From Photorhabdus thracensis (GTDB taxonomy: Bacteria; Pseudomonadota; Gammaproteobacteria; Enterobacterales; Enterobacteriaceae), in assembly GCF_001010285.1 (NCBI RefSeq), contig NZ_CP011104.1, positions 2,480,001 through 2,544,000 of the forward strand: a DNA stretch of 64,000 bases. Reading direction: 5' to 3'. Both the position numbers and the translations under genes were made by a program. The notes below the pieces were generated by a model. The model made no database searches. It was not told the origin of the DNA and worked only from the letters and a program-made list of their open reading frames with translations. This document shows, piece by piece, positions 28,600-38,611 of this stretch (the first letter of the stretch is position 1; every line of letters starts with the position of its first letter).

Positions 28600-31121
28600 A
28601 TGTTAGCCCCATAACAGAACATATTTTGGTTTCCGGTGCTAATAATTCTTCTCAGCAGTTTATGTGCGCGTTCCATTTCGTCAGGTAAATTATCTAACAA
28701 GGTATTTAATCGATTACCAAAATTCTGTCCATAGCCATTTAAAAGAGGTAATATATGTTGAACTACCGCGTAATCTAATGCTTTGTATTTACTTTCGATA
28801 TACATCATTGGGCCAGCCACATTATGATATGAACGAATAGCTTTTATTTTTCGATATGAAACAATAACGGGAGTTCCTAATTCTGGGTTATCATCACGTA
28901 AAGTTTCGATGATTAATTGCAGAATTCGTTCAATATCTGGTGTCATTTCTAAAGATCTTGGAAGGAAAATATCAATGAATTTATTTCCAGTAATTGGGGA
29001 AATGCTTAAATCTTTATGGGTATCTGATTTTACTACACTCAAATCATAGTCTTGTTCAAAATCATCAAAATTGATTATAGCAGCCCTGTCTAACAACCTG
29101 GGAGTAAGGGATTGAACAGATTCGTCCTGATTGATAGTGCCTAAAAAACGTAAATAGGTGGGTACCTGAAAATGTTGCTCCTCGGGATTACCGGTTAAAA
29201 TTATTCGTTTAGACTCAGGATCGGCCATTTCAAGGAACGGGCTGAAGTAGTGTTCCGGTTGTGAAAGGTTAAATTCATCAAGTAAAACGATAGCCGGAGC
29301 GGCTGATTCAATTTTCTCTTTCATTTCGTAATGAAGATGTCTAATTAAATCAAACAACCCAGTAGCGGAAGGGATAAACGATTGGGATAAAGCATTATAG
29401 AAACCTAATACATCTCTTGATGAAGTCCAACCTCGTGCAACAGGAATATTTAATAAGCGATTTTGTAGCCCCAGGCTGGCTGCGAGTATTTTTGCCAGCG
29501 ATGTTTTCCCCGTTCCAGGTAATCCGCTAAATAATGTAAACTGACATTGTGCTATCGTTGTCAGAATATTCGCAACGGTATAATAATCTGTTTTACGGCC
29601 TCGATTATTTAAAGCATCAAGGACACTATTGATTAGATTTTCACGGGTATCTTCATCACTTTCAGTTGCTGGGATTTCCCTTGTTATGACATTATAATCC
29701 AACGAGCTAAATACTGCTTTTGGCTTTAAACCGCATAAAGCATCTACATCGGGTTTAAGCTGAACTAACCTGCTGGTTAATACTTCATTACTTTCTCTCA
29801 GTTTTTTCGCAACATCCTCAACTTGCTCTTCCATCTGCCTTTTTCTGTCTCTATATCTGTCGCGTTCACGCTCCAGATCATCTATTTCATTTTTTAAGTC
29901 TTCGATTTTTTTAAAACGACTATGTTTTTCTTCTAAAACTTTGACTTCTGCGGTTAGAGTATCTAATTCTTTACGCCGGGAAGATAGTTTCTGTTCAATC
30001 TTATTTTTTTCTTCTGCCGTAATGGTGATTGTTGATATCTGACCACCATTGAATTGAAACAGCTCTCTTGCTCGCAGCAATTTGCGGATATCAGCTTCTA
30101 TTTGCTCTTTTTTATTGATTAATTCATTAAATGCTTGCTGCTGATTTAATTTATCTTCTTGTAATTTCTTTAAAAAAGATTGTTTCTCCTCCCGAAAATA
30201 TTCTTCTTTATTTTCGTCGATATATTTTTTTAAAATTTCTCTTCCTTTATCAATTGAAAGAAAACTATCCATTAAGTCTTTCCGGGTATTATCCCAACTT
30301 TCTGCCATTTCTAAACTTTGAAATAGCCTATTAAATCTTTCAGGGAAAGTTCTGAATTCTTGTGAGGAAGTATAGCACTTACGGATTTGTGCTATTGTTC
30401 CTTTGTTGAAACTTCTTATCTCAGAGTTTTGTGCAATTCTATTCCCGTAGGTTGAAATGATTTGATCGTTAGTTATATAATCGATGGTATCATCTATGTT
30501 TTCAAATATTCTTTTTATGTTGCATAGAAAAGTCATATGTGAATAATTATTTTGTGATAAATATGCAACACATTTCTGGATGCCTATTTTTCCAATATGA
30601 AATTGCTGGATTTTATTTAATGGCGTACTTATGGGTTTTAAATGTAAAATATGTTGGTTTGTTGCTGGGTCTATCTCATCAACATAATCGAAAGGCCCAT
30701 AGATATAGCTGTCATTTTGGATTAGGATTGTTTTTGTTACGGGTTTTTCTGTTAAAATAATAACTGCTTCGTTAACATCAGGAAAGGGGAGATCGTAAAC
30801 TTGGCAGGCTAAAAGCCCTTTGATCTCTTCGCAAAAGTTTGCTCTGGTGATATATTGGCAGTTCCCCTCTTTTTTCTCAAAGTTTGTTGGAACACATGTT
30901 GCTGCAAAAAGTGAGGAACTATACTTTTCACGTAATTCGCTATACCCTGAAGTAACGAAAACCTGTTCAGTTTCACAAAATAAACTTTCTTTATTAATTG
31001 GTACAATTTCACCATTATTCAAAATCTCAAAATACACTCTGAGTTTCCCTAGCTGATCTTCTCTTTCGTAGGAGTATCCTTTTTCTATCGTGCATAGTAC
31101 TTTTCTTTCGTTTGTTTGCAT
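28596..31121 (-). CDS. McrB-like AAA+ NTPase with long coiled coil
   Basis: An 841-aa protein in three parts. An N-terminal domain (1 to ~300) of unknown fold may recognise the substrate. Residues ~310-450 are a long coiled coil (KKEQIEADIRKLL, LDDLERERDR-type heptads). The AAA+ domain has Walker A GLPGTGKTSLAK near 534, Walker B IVLLDEFNLSQ near 611 and an arginine-finger region LTPRLLDRA. The McrB signature position reads GTINQDES instead of N-x-x-D. E. coli McrB is about 460 aa, so this is much larger and resembles coiled-coil McrBC systems (CoCoNuT-like). Its partner nuclease follows with a 4-base overlap. Confidence 0.82.
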   Translation of the reverse strand: MQTNERKVLCTIEKGYSYEREDQLGKLRVYFEILNNGEIVPINKESLFCETEQVFVTSGYSELREKYSSSLFAATCVPTNFEKKEGNCQYITRANFCEEIKGLLACQVYDLPFPDVNEAVIILTEKPVTKTILIQNDSYIYGPFDYVDEIDPATNQHILHLKPISTPLNKIQQFHIGKIGIQKCVAYLSQNNYSHMTFLCNIKRIFENIDDTIDYITNDQIISTYGNRIAQNSEIRSFNKGTIAQIRKCYTSSQEFRTFPERFNRLFQSLEMAESWDNTRKDLMDSFLSIDKGREILKKYIDENKEEYFREEKQSFLKKLQEDKLNQQQAFNELINKKEQIEADIRKLLRARELFQFNGGQISTITITAEEKNKIEQKLSSRRKELDTLTAEVKVLEEKHSRFKKIEDLKNEIDDLERERDRYRDRKRQMEEQVEDVAKKLRESNEVLTSRLVQLKPDVDALCGLKPKAVFSSLDYNVITREIPATESDEDTRENLINSVLDALNNRGRKTDYYTVANILTTIAQCQFTLFSGLPGTGKTSLAKILAASLGLQNRLLNIPVARGWTSSRDVLGFYNALSQSFIPSATGLFDLIRHLHYEMKEKIESAAPAIVLLDEFNLSQPEHYFSPFLEMADPESKRIILTGNPEEQHFQVPTYLRFLGTINQDESVQSLTPRLLDRAAIINFDDFEQDYDLSVVKSDTHKDLSISPITGNKFIDIFLPRSLEMTPDIERILQLIIETLRDDNPELGTPVIVSYRKIKAIRSYHNVAGPMMYIESKYKALDYAVVQHILPLLNGYGQNFGNRLNTLLDNLPDEMERAHKLLRRIISTGNQNMFCYGANI

Positions 31122-31362
31122 CTTGTCTCTCGTCGGCCTAAGTATATGTCTGAAAATGAATCATAACATATCGTAAAATATATTCACCTATGATTTAATT
31201 TAATCTGAATTAATTTATTGAGTTCTTAGTTTATCTATTGAAAAATATCTAACTACAATCGATAAAATGAATGCCTATATTATTCATTGAAGTATAAAAC
31301 GGAATAATTAGGCATTCATTTTATAAGAAAGTATCAATGTATTTCAGGACTGGAAATGTTCC

Positions 31363-33027
31363 TCAATCACTGCACAGATTATTACTTGTCATAATTCCAC
31401 CGTCAGGTGAGGTATAGCCGAGGCAACCGAGAATGGTGTCATATAGCTCAACATGGCGATAGATATTACCTGTTTTGGCCTGTGTTCTGAGGTTTTCAAA
31501 AGCCTGAGCATTATTTGGGGCATCCAGGAATTTATCTGATGCCCAAACTATCAATGGCACACGGAATTGTTCCGGTGGCGCTATATGACGTGGTGTGCCG
31601 TGCAGATGGAAATCATCGTCGATCGATTCGCCGTGGTCTGAGGTGTAAAATACTAGCGCTTTTTTATCCCGTACTTGGTCAATGACGTTTTTGATAAAGT
31701 AATCGGTGTATAAGATGCTGTTATCAAATGCGTTGATGAGCTGTTCTTTGCTACAGTCATCATCGACGTTCATGCATTCCGGCTGATATTTAGCAAAGCT
31801 GCGCGGATAACGTTGTGAATATAGATAGTGAGAGCCTTTAGTATGCAAGATGACCAGATGTTTGCCGTTTGGATGATGTTCCAGTGATTCTTTTAATTCA
31901 TTAATTAACATCATATCGTCAACAGGTTTGCCATCGTTGCGGCTCTCAGAGGCGATCAGTTCACGGAAAGCAAAATTGTCCACCTCGGTCTTGTTATAAA
32001 ACCAGACTTCACTTTGCATTGAGAAAAGTTCTGAGCTGAATCCCAATTTATGCATAACTGAGAATATGTTTTGTTCTTTCAGTGTGCGCTGGTCGTTATT
32101 TTTGGTGCCCCCTTCGCGTACAAACATACAGCGCAGGGAAAGTTTGGTGGCAGTGTCGCAGGATTCACCACGAAATGTGACCAGGTTCGGTTCTTTGCTC
32201 AGAAGTGGGGTTGTATCACGCTCATATCCTAATATTCCCATATGATCCCAACGCGCAGTTTCACCAATGATAAATATCACGTAGGTATCATTAATGCCTT
32301 GTGGAGCGACATAAGTGAACTTTTGTGTCGGATCAAACAGTTCATTCTGATTCAGATATTCGTCTGTCGCAGTAGTAATATATAACCCCAGCGCAGTTAG
32401 CCAGTTAGAAGGTAAGTAAGAGTGCGCAACCACACCGCCATAGCTTGGCATATCGATATTATTGAGCGCGTCGTTAGCTTTTTGCTGAGTGTTCATCCAG
32501 TCCAGCGGAGCCCATACCAGTAATGCAGTCATTAGCATGACTGCCAGTGATTTTATTCGCTGGCCGGGCGTTCGCAGTTGTTCAAGCAGAGTATTGTGTA
32601 AATTACCCGACCAGATAAGCAGTAGTGGCAAGATACTGAGCAAAATTAGCCAGATGATACAGTTGTAACCAACAACTTCAACGGATAAATCAATATCTGT
32701 AGTCAAGACTGAAGCAATAATGCCGTAGCCAATAACGACATTAAAGAAGGTCATGTAATAGCTGGCGGCAACAGAGAAAAGAACTAATAAGCTGGCAGTA
32801 ATACGGTAGAACCAGCGTCCACCCAAAGAAAGAAGACGTAACAGAAAAAAGGTAAATAGGACAATGGTAAGAGCTTTAATGCTGCCGGTAACCAACTTAG
32901 AAGTGTGAATGCCAACATGAGTCTCTTCAAAATGACGATAAAAAACCGATAGATTGAGAAAAATGCCGATATAGATCGCCAGTAATAGCGCTTGTATGGG
33001 ATGTGGCAGAGATTTTATTTTTTTCAT
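31363..33027 (-). CDS. eptB: Kdo2-lipid A phosphoethanolamine transferase
   Basis: A 554-aa protein colinear with E. coli EptB. The N-terminal ~170 residues have five membrane helices. The periplasmic sulfatase-like domain has FIIGETARWDHMG (metal-binding Glu), SCDTATKLSLRCM with the Thr that takes phosphoethanolamine, and TSDHGES plus LHGTPRH for metals. It adds phosphoethanolamine to the outer Kdo of lipopolysaccharide, which lowers surface charge and aids resistance to cationic peptides. Single gene, with 240 bp of AT-rich spacer downstream and a divergent permease upstream. Confidence 0.93.
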   Translation of the reverse strand: MKKIKSLPHPIQALLLAIYIGIFLNLSVFYRHFEETHVGIHTSKLVTGSIKALTIVLFTFFLLRLLSLGGRWFYRITASLLVLFSVAASYYMTFFNVVIGYGIIASVLTTDIDLSVEVVGYNCIIWLILLSILPLLLIWSGNLHNTLLEQLRTPGQRIKSLAVMLMTALLVWAPLDWMNTQQKANDALNNIDMPSYGGVVAHSYLPSNWLTALGLYITTATDEYLNQNELFDPTQKFTYVAPQGINDTYVIFIIGETARWDHMGILGYERDTTPLLSKEPNLVTFRGESCDTATKLSLRCMFVREGGTKNNDQRTLKEQNIFSVMHKLGFSSELFSMQSEVWFYNKTEVDNFAFRELIASESRNDGKPVDDMMLINELKESLEHHPNGKHLVILHTKGSHYLYSQRYPRSFAKYQPECMNVDDDCSKEQLINAFDNSILYTDYFIKNVIDQVRDKKALVFYTSDHGESIDDDFHLHGTPRHIAPPEQFRVPLIVWASDKFLDAPNNAQAFENLRTQAKTGNIYRHVELYDTILGCLGYTSPDGGIMTSNNLCSD

Positions 33028-33289
33028 TAGCTTAGGGAAACCTTAGTAAACTTAGTTTGAAAAATGAGGCAAACCTGTAGATCATTCATTACTTAACGAA
33101 TATTTGTGGTTATTTACAATTCTGGCTCCTTTATTTTTTCTATCAGTCCATTACCAGCACATTTGTACATAAGAGTATCTTGAATTGCTGTGGTTATTTT
33201 TTGCAGATTGTTCTGACAAACGACAGTAAAAGCTATTAGTATTGAGACAATGATCACTTGGATTGATAACTATTTTCAGAGAAATATTA

Positions 33290-34042
33290 ATGTTACATGT
33301 ACTGACATGGCCCGATCTTTTTATTTGTATTTTTGCTGTTTTTTTTGCTTACCTGGTTTTTGGTATGGCTGGGTTTGGTTCTGCACTTATTGCCAGCCCG
33401 ATTCTAGCGCTTTATATCCCTGTAGTGAAAATTGTTCCTCTACTTGCGTTGATAGATTTAACCGCCGCAGTAATTAATGTTGCCAGAGATGGCAGAAGAG
33501 CCGAGTTTAGTGAGCTCAGGCTAATTATTCCGTTAATGATTATCGGTAGCTTGATTGGTGCAGCCATTTTATTGATGGCCCGACCCGATGTTTTGGTTCT
33601 GGTATTAGGATTATTTGTTGTTTTCTATTCACTTTATTCATTATTTTCTGGTAAAACCTATCGTCAATTCCCGGCTAAAGCGGCGATTCCGTTTGGTTTG
33701 GGGGGCGGTGTTTTCAGAGCATTATTTGGTAGTGGTGGTTTTCTTTATGCCATCTATTTGACCGGGCGGATACTCGATAAGGAAGCTTTCCGGATTACTC
33801 AGACGACTTTAATTGGCTTCAGTACCCTGACAAGAGTGATTATTTTTGTTGTTCTGGGTATTTATCAGGATAGTTCATTCTTGTTATTAATACTGGCGTT
33901 TATTCCAGCGATGTTATTGGGAATTTATTTAGGCCGTCAGATGACATTGAAAATTTCCAGAGAGACATTCCTGAAGTTTATCAACATCATTGTGCTGGTT
34001 TCAGGGTTAATGCTGATATATCGTTATATATTTACTCTTTGA
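33290..34042 (+). CDS. TauE/SafE-family membrane permease
   Basis: A 250-aa sulfite-exporter (TauE/SafE) family protein with about eight membrane helices. The repeated signature GMAGFGSALIASPILALYIP occurs in the first half, and GGGVFRALFGSGGFLYAIYL in the second. ATG 33290 is chosen because a membrane helix starts immediately after it; a TTG at 33263 is an alternative. The substrate is unknown (organosulfur or other small anions in the family). It is transcribed away from eptB and meets the AbiE remnant tail-to-tail. Confidence 0.85.
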   Translation: MLHVLTWPDLFICIFAVFFAYLVFGMAGFGSALIASPILALYIPVVKIVPLLALIDLTAAVINVARDGRRAEFSELRLIIPLMIIGSLIGAAILLMARPDVLVLVLGLFVVFYSLYSLFSGKTYRQFPAKAAIPFGLGGGVFRALFGSGGFLYAIYLTGRILDKEAFRITQTTLIGFSTLTRVIIFVVLGIYQDSSFLLLILAFIPAMLLGIYLGRQMTLKISRETFLKFINIIVLVSGLMLIYRYIFTL

Positions 34043-34102
34043 AATAGTAATTAATAAAAATTTATTTGTTTCGTATAATATCAATAAATTGTTATTTTCA
34101 AT

Positions 34103-34144
34103 TTATTTCGCATTTATTTTCTCTGTCTTTTGCTGGAGATTCAT
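34103..34144 (-). pseudogene. AbiEii-type toxin remnant (13 codons)
   Basis: A short frame MNLQQKTEKINAK ends at TAA 34105-34103. Its ATG overlaps the antitoxin's TGA by two bases (TCATGA), which is how an AbiEii toxin gene normally begins. Everything downstream is deleted; the next gene is the convergent TauE permease. The call rests on position and overlap, not on homology. Confidence 0.45.
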
Positions 34145-34548
34145 GAGATATGCCACTCCCTGGCTTTTTGCCACTGATTACAGTTAAGACCAATTTTATA
34201 ACGGCTTGATGGGTTTAAAGATTTTTTGAGTTTGCTGTCTTCGATTCCTGTTTCATCCAGTAGCATCCCTAGAAGTGCTCGTGTTGATGGAGGATAATGG
34301 TTTAGCGCAAGTTTTATCGCCATTTTGATTTGTCGGTTATCTAACTCATTAAGTTTATTTCTTAATATACTTAATGCATCAGATGGGGAGATATCTGGGA
34401 TTTTTTTTATACCATTTAATGCATCCAATATTTCAAGTGCGGCTTGATTGTTTTCATTTACCGGTGTGCGGGAAGGGATAATTTTTACCCGTAGAGTTCC
34501 CATATCTTTTTTTTGTCGCGATCCTGCCATTGCAATTGTGATAGTCTT
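34141..34548 (-). pseudogene. AbiEi/DUF6088-type antitoxin, 3' part (split by IS605-type element)
   Basis: This is the C-terminal ~135 codons of an AbiEi-like antitoxin. The reading frame restarts at KTITIAMAGSRQKKDMGTLRV, which continues the 5' part at 36367-36681 when the transposon is removed (…TTQIP|KTITIAMAG…). The open frame extends a few foreign codons (MGEDV) into the transposon end. AbiEi proteins are winged-helix antitoxins that repress their own operon and oppose the AbiEii nucleotidyltransferase. The toxin gene is reduced to a stub, so the module cannot work. Confidence 0.75.
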
Positions 34549-34597
34549 GACATCCTCCCCCACTTTCGCACTTCGTGACTCAAGAGGGGGATCCCCG

Positions 34598-35830
34598 TTA
34601 GTGGGCGACGGCTGATCGCTCTGCGTCTGGTTCCTGCTTCAACGGGCGGCCTGATTGCTCCGTCCCTCCACAGGCAAGCACGGCATGCCCTGCCGCTAAC
34701 ATGTTACGAGCGCCGTTTACATCTGCGTTCGCGGTATATCCACACACCTGGCACACAAATTTACTCTGCGACAAGCGGTTCTCTTTTGCTGTATGACCGC
34801 AACATGCGCACCGCTGGCTGGTGTATGCCGGAGGGACTGCCAGTACCTGACCGCCGCGCCAGCGCTGCTTATATTCTAGCTGACGGCGCATTTCATACCA
34901 GCCCTGATCCCGTATCGCGCGATTTAAGCCTGATTTAGCCCGAACGTTCCTTCCGGGCTGTTCTGCCGTGCCTTTCGCTGACTTCGACATGTTACTGACC
35001 TTCAAATCTTCAATCACGATCATCGCGTGGTTTTTGCTTATTTTCGTGGTGGTCTTATGAAGGTAATCGCGCCGGATATTGGCGATGTGCGAATGCAGAC
35101 GCTGAATTTTTCGCTTCTGTTTCTGCCAGTTGGCGCTGAACTTAACTTTGCGGCTTAACTGACGCTGAAGCCTCGCCAGCTTGCGCTGATTGCGCTTAAA
35201 ACTGTTTACAGGTTCGTATATTGTGCCATCCGAGAGCGTGGCCAGTTTTGTTATCCCCGCATCCAGCCCAATCATTGAGGAGGATTCATGCTGGGGTTCA
35301 GGTGTCTCAATTTCGACCTGAAATGAGATGGACCATTTACCCGCTGACTGGCTGATGGTGGCATTTTTAATTTTTCCGTTCACCTCCTGCGATTGCCGGA
35401 ATTTAACCCAACCGAGACCCGAAGGCAGTTTTACCCGACGAGGTTTAAGTCGACAATATTTCTCAAAATTAACGAAGCGGATCGAATCGCGTCCGTCATT
35501 TTTTCTCTTAAATACAGGCGCTTTTGCCGACAATTTTTTATCAAAACAACGTTTCCACGCCCCGTGTAAATCTTTGAGTTTTTGCTGAAGGTTATCCGTG
35601 TAGGCTTCCTGCAAAAAGGCGTGTTCCGGCATGTTTTTCCACACCGTGAGCATCCTGTTCAGCTCAAAAGCGGAGGGAAGTTTGCCGCCTGACTCAAGCA
35701 TGCGCTTCGTTTCGTCAAGCCCGTGATTCCAGACGAAACGAGCACAGCCGCATAACTGCCGCAGACGCTGCGACTGTTCTTCGGTTGGCTCTAGTCTGAA
35801 CTTGTAGGCTTTCAGTATTAGCATTATCAT
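34598..35830 (-). CDS. tnpB: RNA-guided nuclease TnpB (IS605 family)
   Basis: A 410-aa TnpB. An N-terminal helix-turn-helix part ([11 protein letters not shown]) is followed by a split RuvC nuclease: D in [10 protein letters not shown] (near 192), E in [11 protein letters not shown] and D in [12 protein letters not shown] zinc finger is seen at CACCGH … CQVCG. All catalytic positions are present. TnpB cuts target DNA under guidance of an omega-RNA transcribed from the 3' end of tnpB into the flanking DNA, and is the ancestor of Cas12. The flanking gene sequence below 34549 would supply the present guide. Confidence 0.93.
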   Translation of the reverse strand: MIMLILKAYKFRLEPTEEQSQRLRQLCGCARFVWNHGLDETKRMLESGGKLPSAFELNRMLTVWKNMPEHAFLQEAYTDNLQQKLKDLHGAWKRCFDKKLSAKAPVFKRKNDGRDSIRFVNFEKYCRLKPRRVKLPSGLGWVKFRQSQEVNGKIKNATISQSAGKWSISFQVEIETPEPQHESSSMIGLDAGITKLATLSDGTIYEPVNSFKRNQRKLARLQRQLSRKVKFSANWQKQKRKIQRLHSHIANIRRDYLHKTTTKISKNHAMIVIEDLKVSNMSKSAKGTAEQPGRNVRAKSGLNRAIRDQGWYEMRRQLEYKQRWRGGQVLAVPPAYTSQRCACCGHTAKENRLSQSKFVCQVCGYTANADVNGARNMLAAGHAVLACGGTEQSGRPLKQEPDAERSAVAH

Positions 35831-35882
35831 TCAGTGTGTAGTCAGTTTGTTCTCTATTTTACTGTGCCTTCGGCTAACTTCA

Positions 35883-36287
35883 ATGCAAAAATACAAAATT
35901 AATCGTTCACGACATGCCGCCTTTCTTTTGCATGTACATCTTGTGTTTGTGACCAAATACCGTAGAAAGATTCTTGGCGAGCGACACTATGCAGCCTTTC
36001 ATCAGTATGCAGGTGAAATCTGCCGTGACTTCGGCGCAGAACTTAAAGAAAGTCACGGCGATTTAGATCATGTTCATATGCTGATTGAGTATCCCCCGAC
36101 CGTTCAGCTATCGGTATTGGTTAACTCGCTGAAAGCAGTCACCTCCCGTCGCTTACGTAATGAGTTTCTGGACTTACGCGGAGCATACGGAAAGGCCGTT
36201 CTCTGGTCTCGCTCCTACTTTGCGGGTTCATGCGGTGGAGCACCGCTGGAAGTGGTGAAACAATACATTCAACATCAGCGTGGCTAA
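35883..36287 (+). CDS. tnpA: Y1 HUH transposase TnpA (IS200/IS605 family)
   Basis: 134 aa from ATG 35883 (MQKYKINRSRHAAF); the frame extends upstream to 35847 but the known family N-terminus starts here. The HUH metal site is DLDHVHMLIEYPP, and the catalytic Tyr is in VVKQYIQHQ near the C-terminus. It excises and inserts the element as single-stranded circles. The gene lies 16 bp from the end of tnpB's start side and is divergent from it, as in IS605. It appears intact. Confidence 0.92.
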   Translation: MQKYKINRSRHAAFLLHVHLVFVTKYRRKILGERHYAAFHQYAGEICRDFGAELKESHGDLDHVHMLIEYPPTVQLSVLVNSLKAVTSRRLRNEFLDLRGAYGKAVLWSRSYFAGSCGGAPLEVVKQYIQHQRG

Positions 36288-36366
36288 TGATTCTACGGGC
36301 TTTTCAAGCCCGTCCAAATTCCCCTCCCGCCTGATGTCGGCGGGAGTACCCTTTGGAGGTAAAGAT

Positions 36367-36681
36367 GGGAATTTGAGTTGTTAAGCCCAGCTTGTTATAC
36401 AGACTGATTCCAGTTATATAGCCGATACGGCGTCCGTTACGAAATAAGAAGGTTTTGATTTTCTCTTGATCTGAAGGTTTTTGCTCGCCAAATAGCCCGC
36501 TTTTGGGGCGATAGAAATTACCTTTGGAAAAACGGCGCAATTCGCCAGTTTTAATCAGACGACTGACGGTCTTAACAACCGTGTTTGGTGCTGATTGATA
36601 GGTTGGCAACTCCTGGTAAGTGAAAATAGTACCAGGTTGGAATTGTTTTATATCATCTATCAGTTTGGTTTTGATGCTCAT
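36367..36681 (-). pseudogene. AbiEi/DUF6088-type antitoxin, 5' part
   Basis: The first ~105 codons: MSIKTKLIDDIKQF, then a winged-helix region (GTIFTYQELP … NTVVKTVSRLIKTGELRRF) that in this family binds DNA, and GRRIGYITGISLYNKLGLTTQIP. After IP the frame enters the transposon and adds about 20 foreign codons. GAGG precedes ATG 36681. Together with 34141-34548 it formed a protein of about 240 aa. Confidence 0.78.
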
Positions 36682-36862
36682 GGTTTACCTCCTGTTGGTG
36701 ACTTTATCAGCAATTATGTTTTTATCAAGTTTTTCACGAGAAAAACATGACAATAAACAGGCAGCTTTTTTGTGTTAAAAATACGGTTAGCTCTTGATTC
36801 CAACACCATGATCACTGGATAATCTTTCGCCTCAAATTCTCTCACCGTTTTTTTATTCTGAA

Positions 36863-36878
36863 AGCCAAACGATTGCTT
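36863..36878. promoter_or_regulatory. candidate PurR box upstream of ghxP
   Basis: AGCCAAACGATTGCTT matches the PurR consensus ACGCAAACGTTTGCGT at 12 of 16 positions and lies about 115 bp before the chosen ghxP start. Control of a purine permease by PurR is plausible and untested here. Confidence 0.35.
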
Positions 36879-36990
36879 TTATGGTTTATTAAACCGATTG
36901 ATGCAATATTCATTATTGTTATTAGGTGAGGTAATCGTTTTCGTTTGGCAGAAAGCGGAGAAATACATGAATATAATGCAGGGGAACAAC

Positions 36991-38340
36991 ATGATGTCCG
37001 GCACTCAGGCACCAGCTAAATGCAAGCTGGATAAGTATTTTAAATTGACCGAACGCGGAACAACGGTACGGCGTGAAGTTCTGGCAGGACTCACGACTTT
37101 TCTGGCGATGGTTTATTCAGTCATCGTTGTTCCGGGTATGCTAGGGCAGGCTGGGTTTCCTCATACTGCTGTTTTTATTGCGACCTGTTTGGTTGCCGGT
37201 TTTGGCTCTTTGTTAATGGGGCTTTGGGCTAATCTGCCAATGGCGATTGGTTGTGCAATTTCACTGACTGCATTTACCGCTTTTAGTTTGGTTTTGGGGC
37301 AGCAAATCAGTATTCCGGTTGCGCTCGGTGCGGTATTCTTGATGGGCTGTTTGTTTACTGTGATTTCTGTTACCGGTATTCGCTCCTGGATTTTGCGCAA
37401 TATACCTATGGGTATTGCTCATGGGGCGGGGATTGGTATTGGGCTGTTTTTGTTGCTGATTGCGTCAAATGGCGTTGGTTTGGTCATTAAGAACCCGTTG
37501 GAAGGTTTGCCTGTTGCTCTGGGTTCGTTCACCTCTTTTCCGGTTATGATGACTTTGCTTGGTCTGGCGGTTATTTTTGGCCTGGAAAAATTGAAAGTTC
37601 CAGGTGGCGTGCTGCTAGTGATTGTGATGATTTCTGTTATTGGGCTGATTTTTGATCCGGCTGTGAAATATCAAGGCTTCTTTAAAGTACCCAACCTGGG
37701 AGATGACGGCCTGTCTTTGGTTTTTAGTATGGATATTATGGGGGCTTTGCAGCCAATTGTATTACCCAGTGTGCTGGCATTGGTAATGACCGCCGTATTT
37801 GATGCAACCGGCACAATCCGCGCAGTGGCAGGGCAAGGGAATCTGTTGGATAAGGGTGGGCAGATTATTAATGGCGGTAAAGCGCTGACTGCCGATTCTG
37901 TCAGCAGCATTTTTGCAGGCGTCATCGGCGCCTCTCCGGCCGCGGTATATATCGAATCAGCGGCGGGTACCGCAGCAGGGGGTAAAACAGGTTTAACTGC
38001 AACAGTTGTCGGTATCCTGTTCTTGTTAATTTTGTTCCTTTCTCCACTTTCATATCTTGTACCTGCGTATGCGACCGCGCCGGCGCTGATGTATGTTGGT
38101 TTGCTGATGCTGAGTAATGTCAAAAAGCTGGACTTCGATGATTTTGTTGGCGCGATGTCCGGTATGCTCTGTGCGGTCTTTATTGTTCTGACTTGCAATA
38201 TTGTCACCGGTATTATGCTGGGTTTCGGTTCTCTGGTTATTGGCCGTGTCTGTTCCGGCGAATGGCGTAAGTTAAATGTCAGTACAGTAGTGATCACGAT
38301 CGCTTTGGTAGTATTTTATGCTGGTGATTGGGCTATTTGA
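36991..38340 (+). CDS. ghxP: guanine/hypoxanthine permease (NCS2)
   Basis: An NCS2 purine permease, 449 aa from ATG 36991 (AGGGG six bases before), the same length as E. coli GhxP (YjcD) and closely similar throughout. Signatures are [24 protein letters not shown] in helix 1, [13 protein letters not shown] and [13 protein letters not shown] in the substrate region. About 12-14 membrane helices. It imports guanine and hypoxanthine by proton symport. Earlier in-frame starts (36898, 36967) are less likely. It is followed by a terminator hairpin, then yjcE as in E. coli. Confidence 0.93.
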   Translation: MMSGTQAPAKCKLDKYFKLTERGTTVRREVLAGLTTFLAMVYSVIVVPGMLGQAGFPHTAVFIATCLVAGFGSLLMGLWANLPMAIGCAISLTAFTAFSLVLGQQISIPVALGAVFLMGCLFTVISVTGIRSWILRNIPMGIAHGAGIGIGLFLLLIASNGVGLVIKNPLEGLPVALGSFTSFPVMMTLLGLAVIFGLEKLKVPGGVLLVIVMISVIGLIFDPAVKYQGFFKVPNLGDDGLSLVFSMDIMGALQPIVLPSVLALVMTAVFDATGTIRAVAGQGNLLDKGGQIINGGKALTADSVSSIFAGVIGASPAAVYIESAAGTAAGGKTGLTATVVGILFLLILFLSPLSYLVPAYATAPALMYVGLLMLSNVKKLDFDDFVGAMSGMLCAVFIVLTCNIVTGIMLGFGSLVIGRVCSGEWRKLNVSTVVITIALVVFYAGDWAI

Positions 38341-38348
38341 TTGATTAA

Positions 38349-38383
38349 AAAGTGCGTAAGGTGTCTTCATGCCTACGCACTTT
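38349..38383 (+). terminator. terminator hairpin after ghxP
   Basis: AAAGTGCGTAAGG and CCTACGCACTTT pair with one bulged base, just past the ghxP stop, with a short T-run ending the stem. Confidence 0.65.
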
Positions 38384-38611
38384 GCCATTTCTTGCGATTA
38401 CTTTTGAATTCTCAATTATTTCACCTCTATTTATCTGATTAGTTTACAATATTCCTGCAATTCTTTCGGATACGACTCAGCATGTATCTACCTTTTTCGA
38501 TTGATTCAGTTATTTTAGCATTAAGATCTATTCTCACGGTTTTTGTTTTGGCGGGAAGAAAAGAGTCTCAATCTGTATATCAACGGTTCTCAGGTAAATT
38601 GTAAGGGCAAC

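Larger units (their letters stand above)
34549..36366 (-). mobile_element. IS200/IS605-family element with tnpA and tnpB
   Basis: An element of about 1.82 kb with divergent tnpB (minus) and tnpA (plus). Both ends have imperfect hairpins instead of inverted repeats: CATCCTCCCCC … GAGGGGGATCC near 34550-34595, ACGGGCTTTTCAAGCCCGT at 36295-36313 and CCCGCC … GGCGGG at 36326-36344. There is no target duplication, as expected for single-strand Y1 transposition. The borders are set by rejoining the antitoxin frame and may be off by a few bases. Confidence 0.85.
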
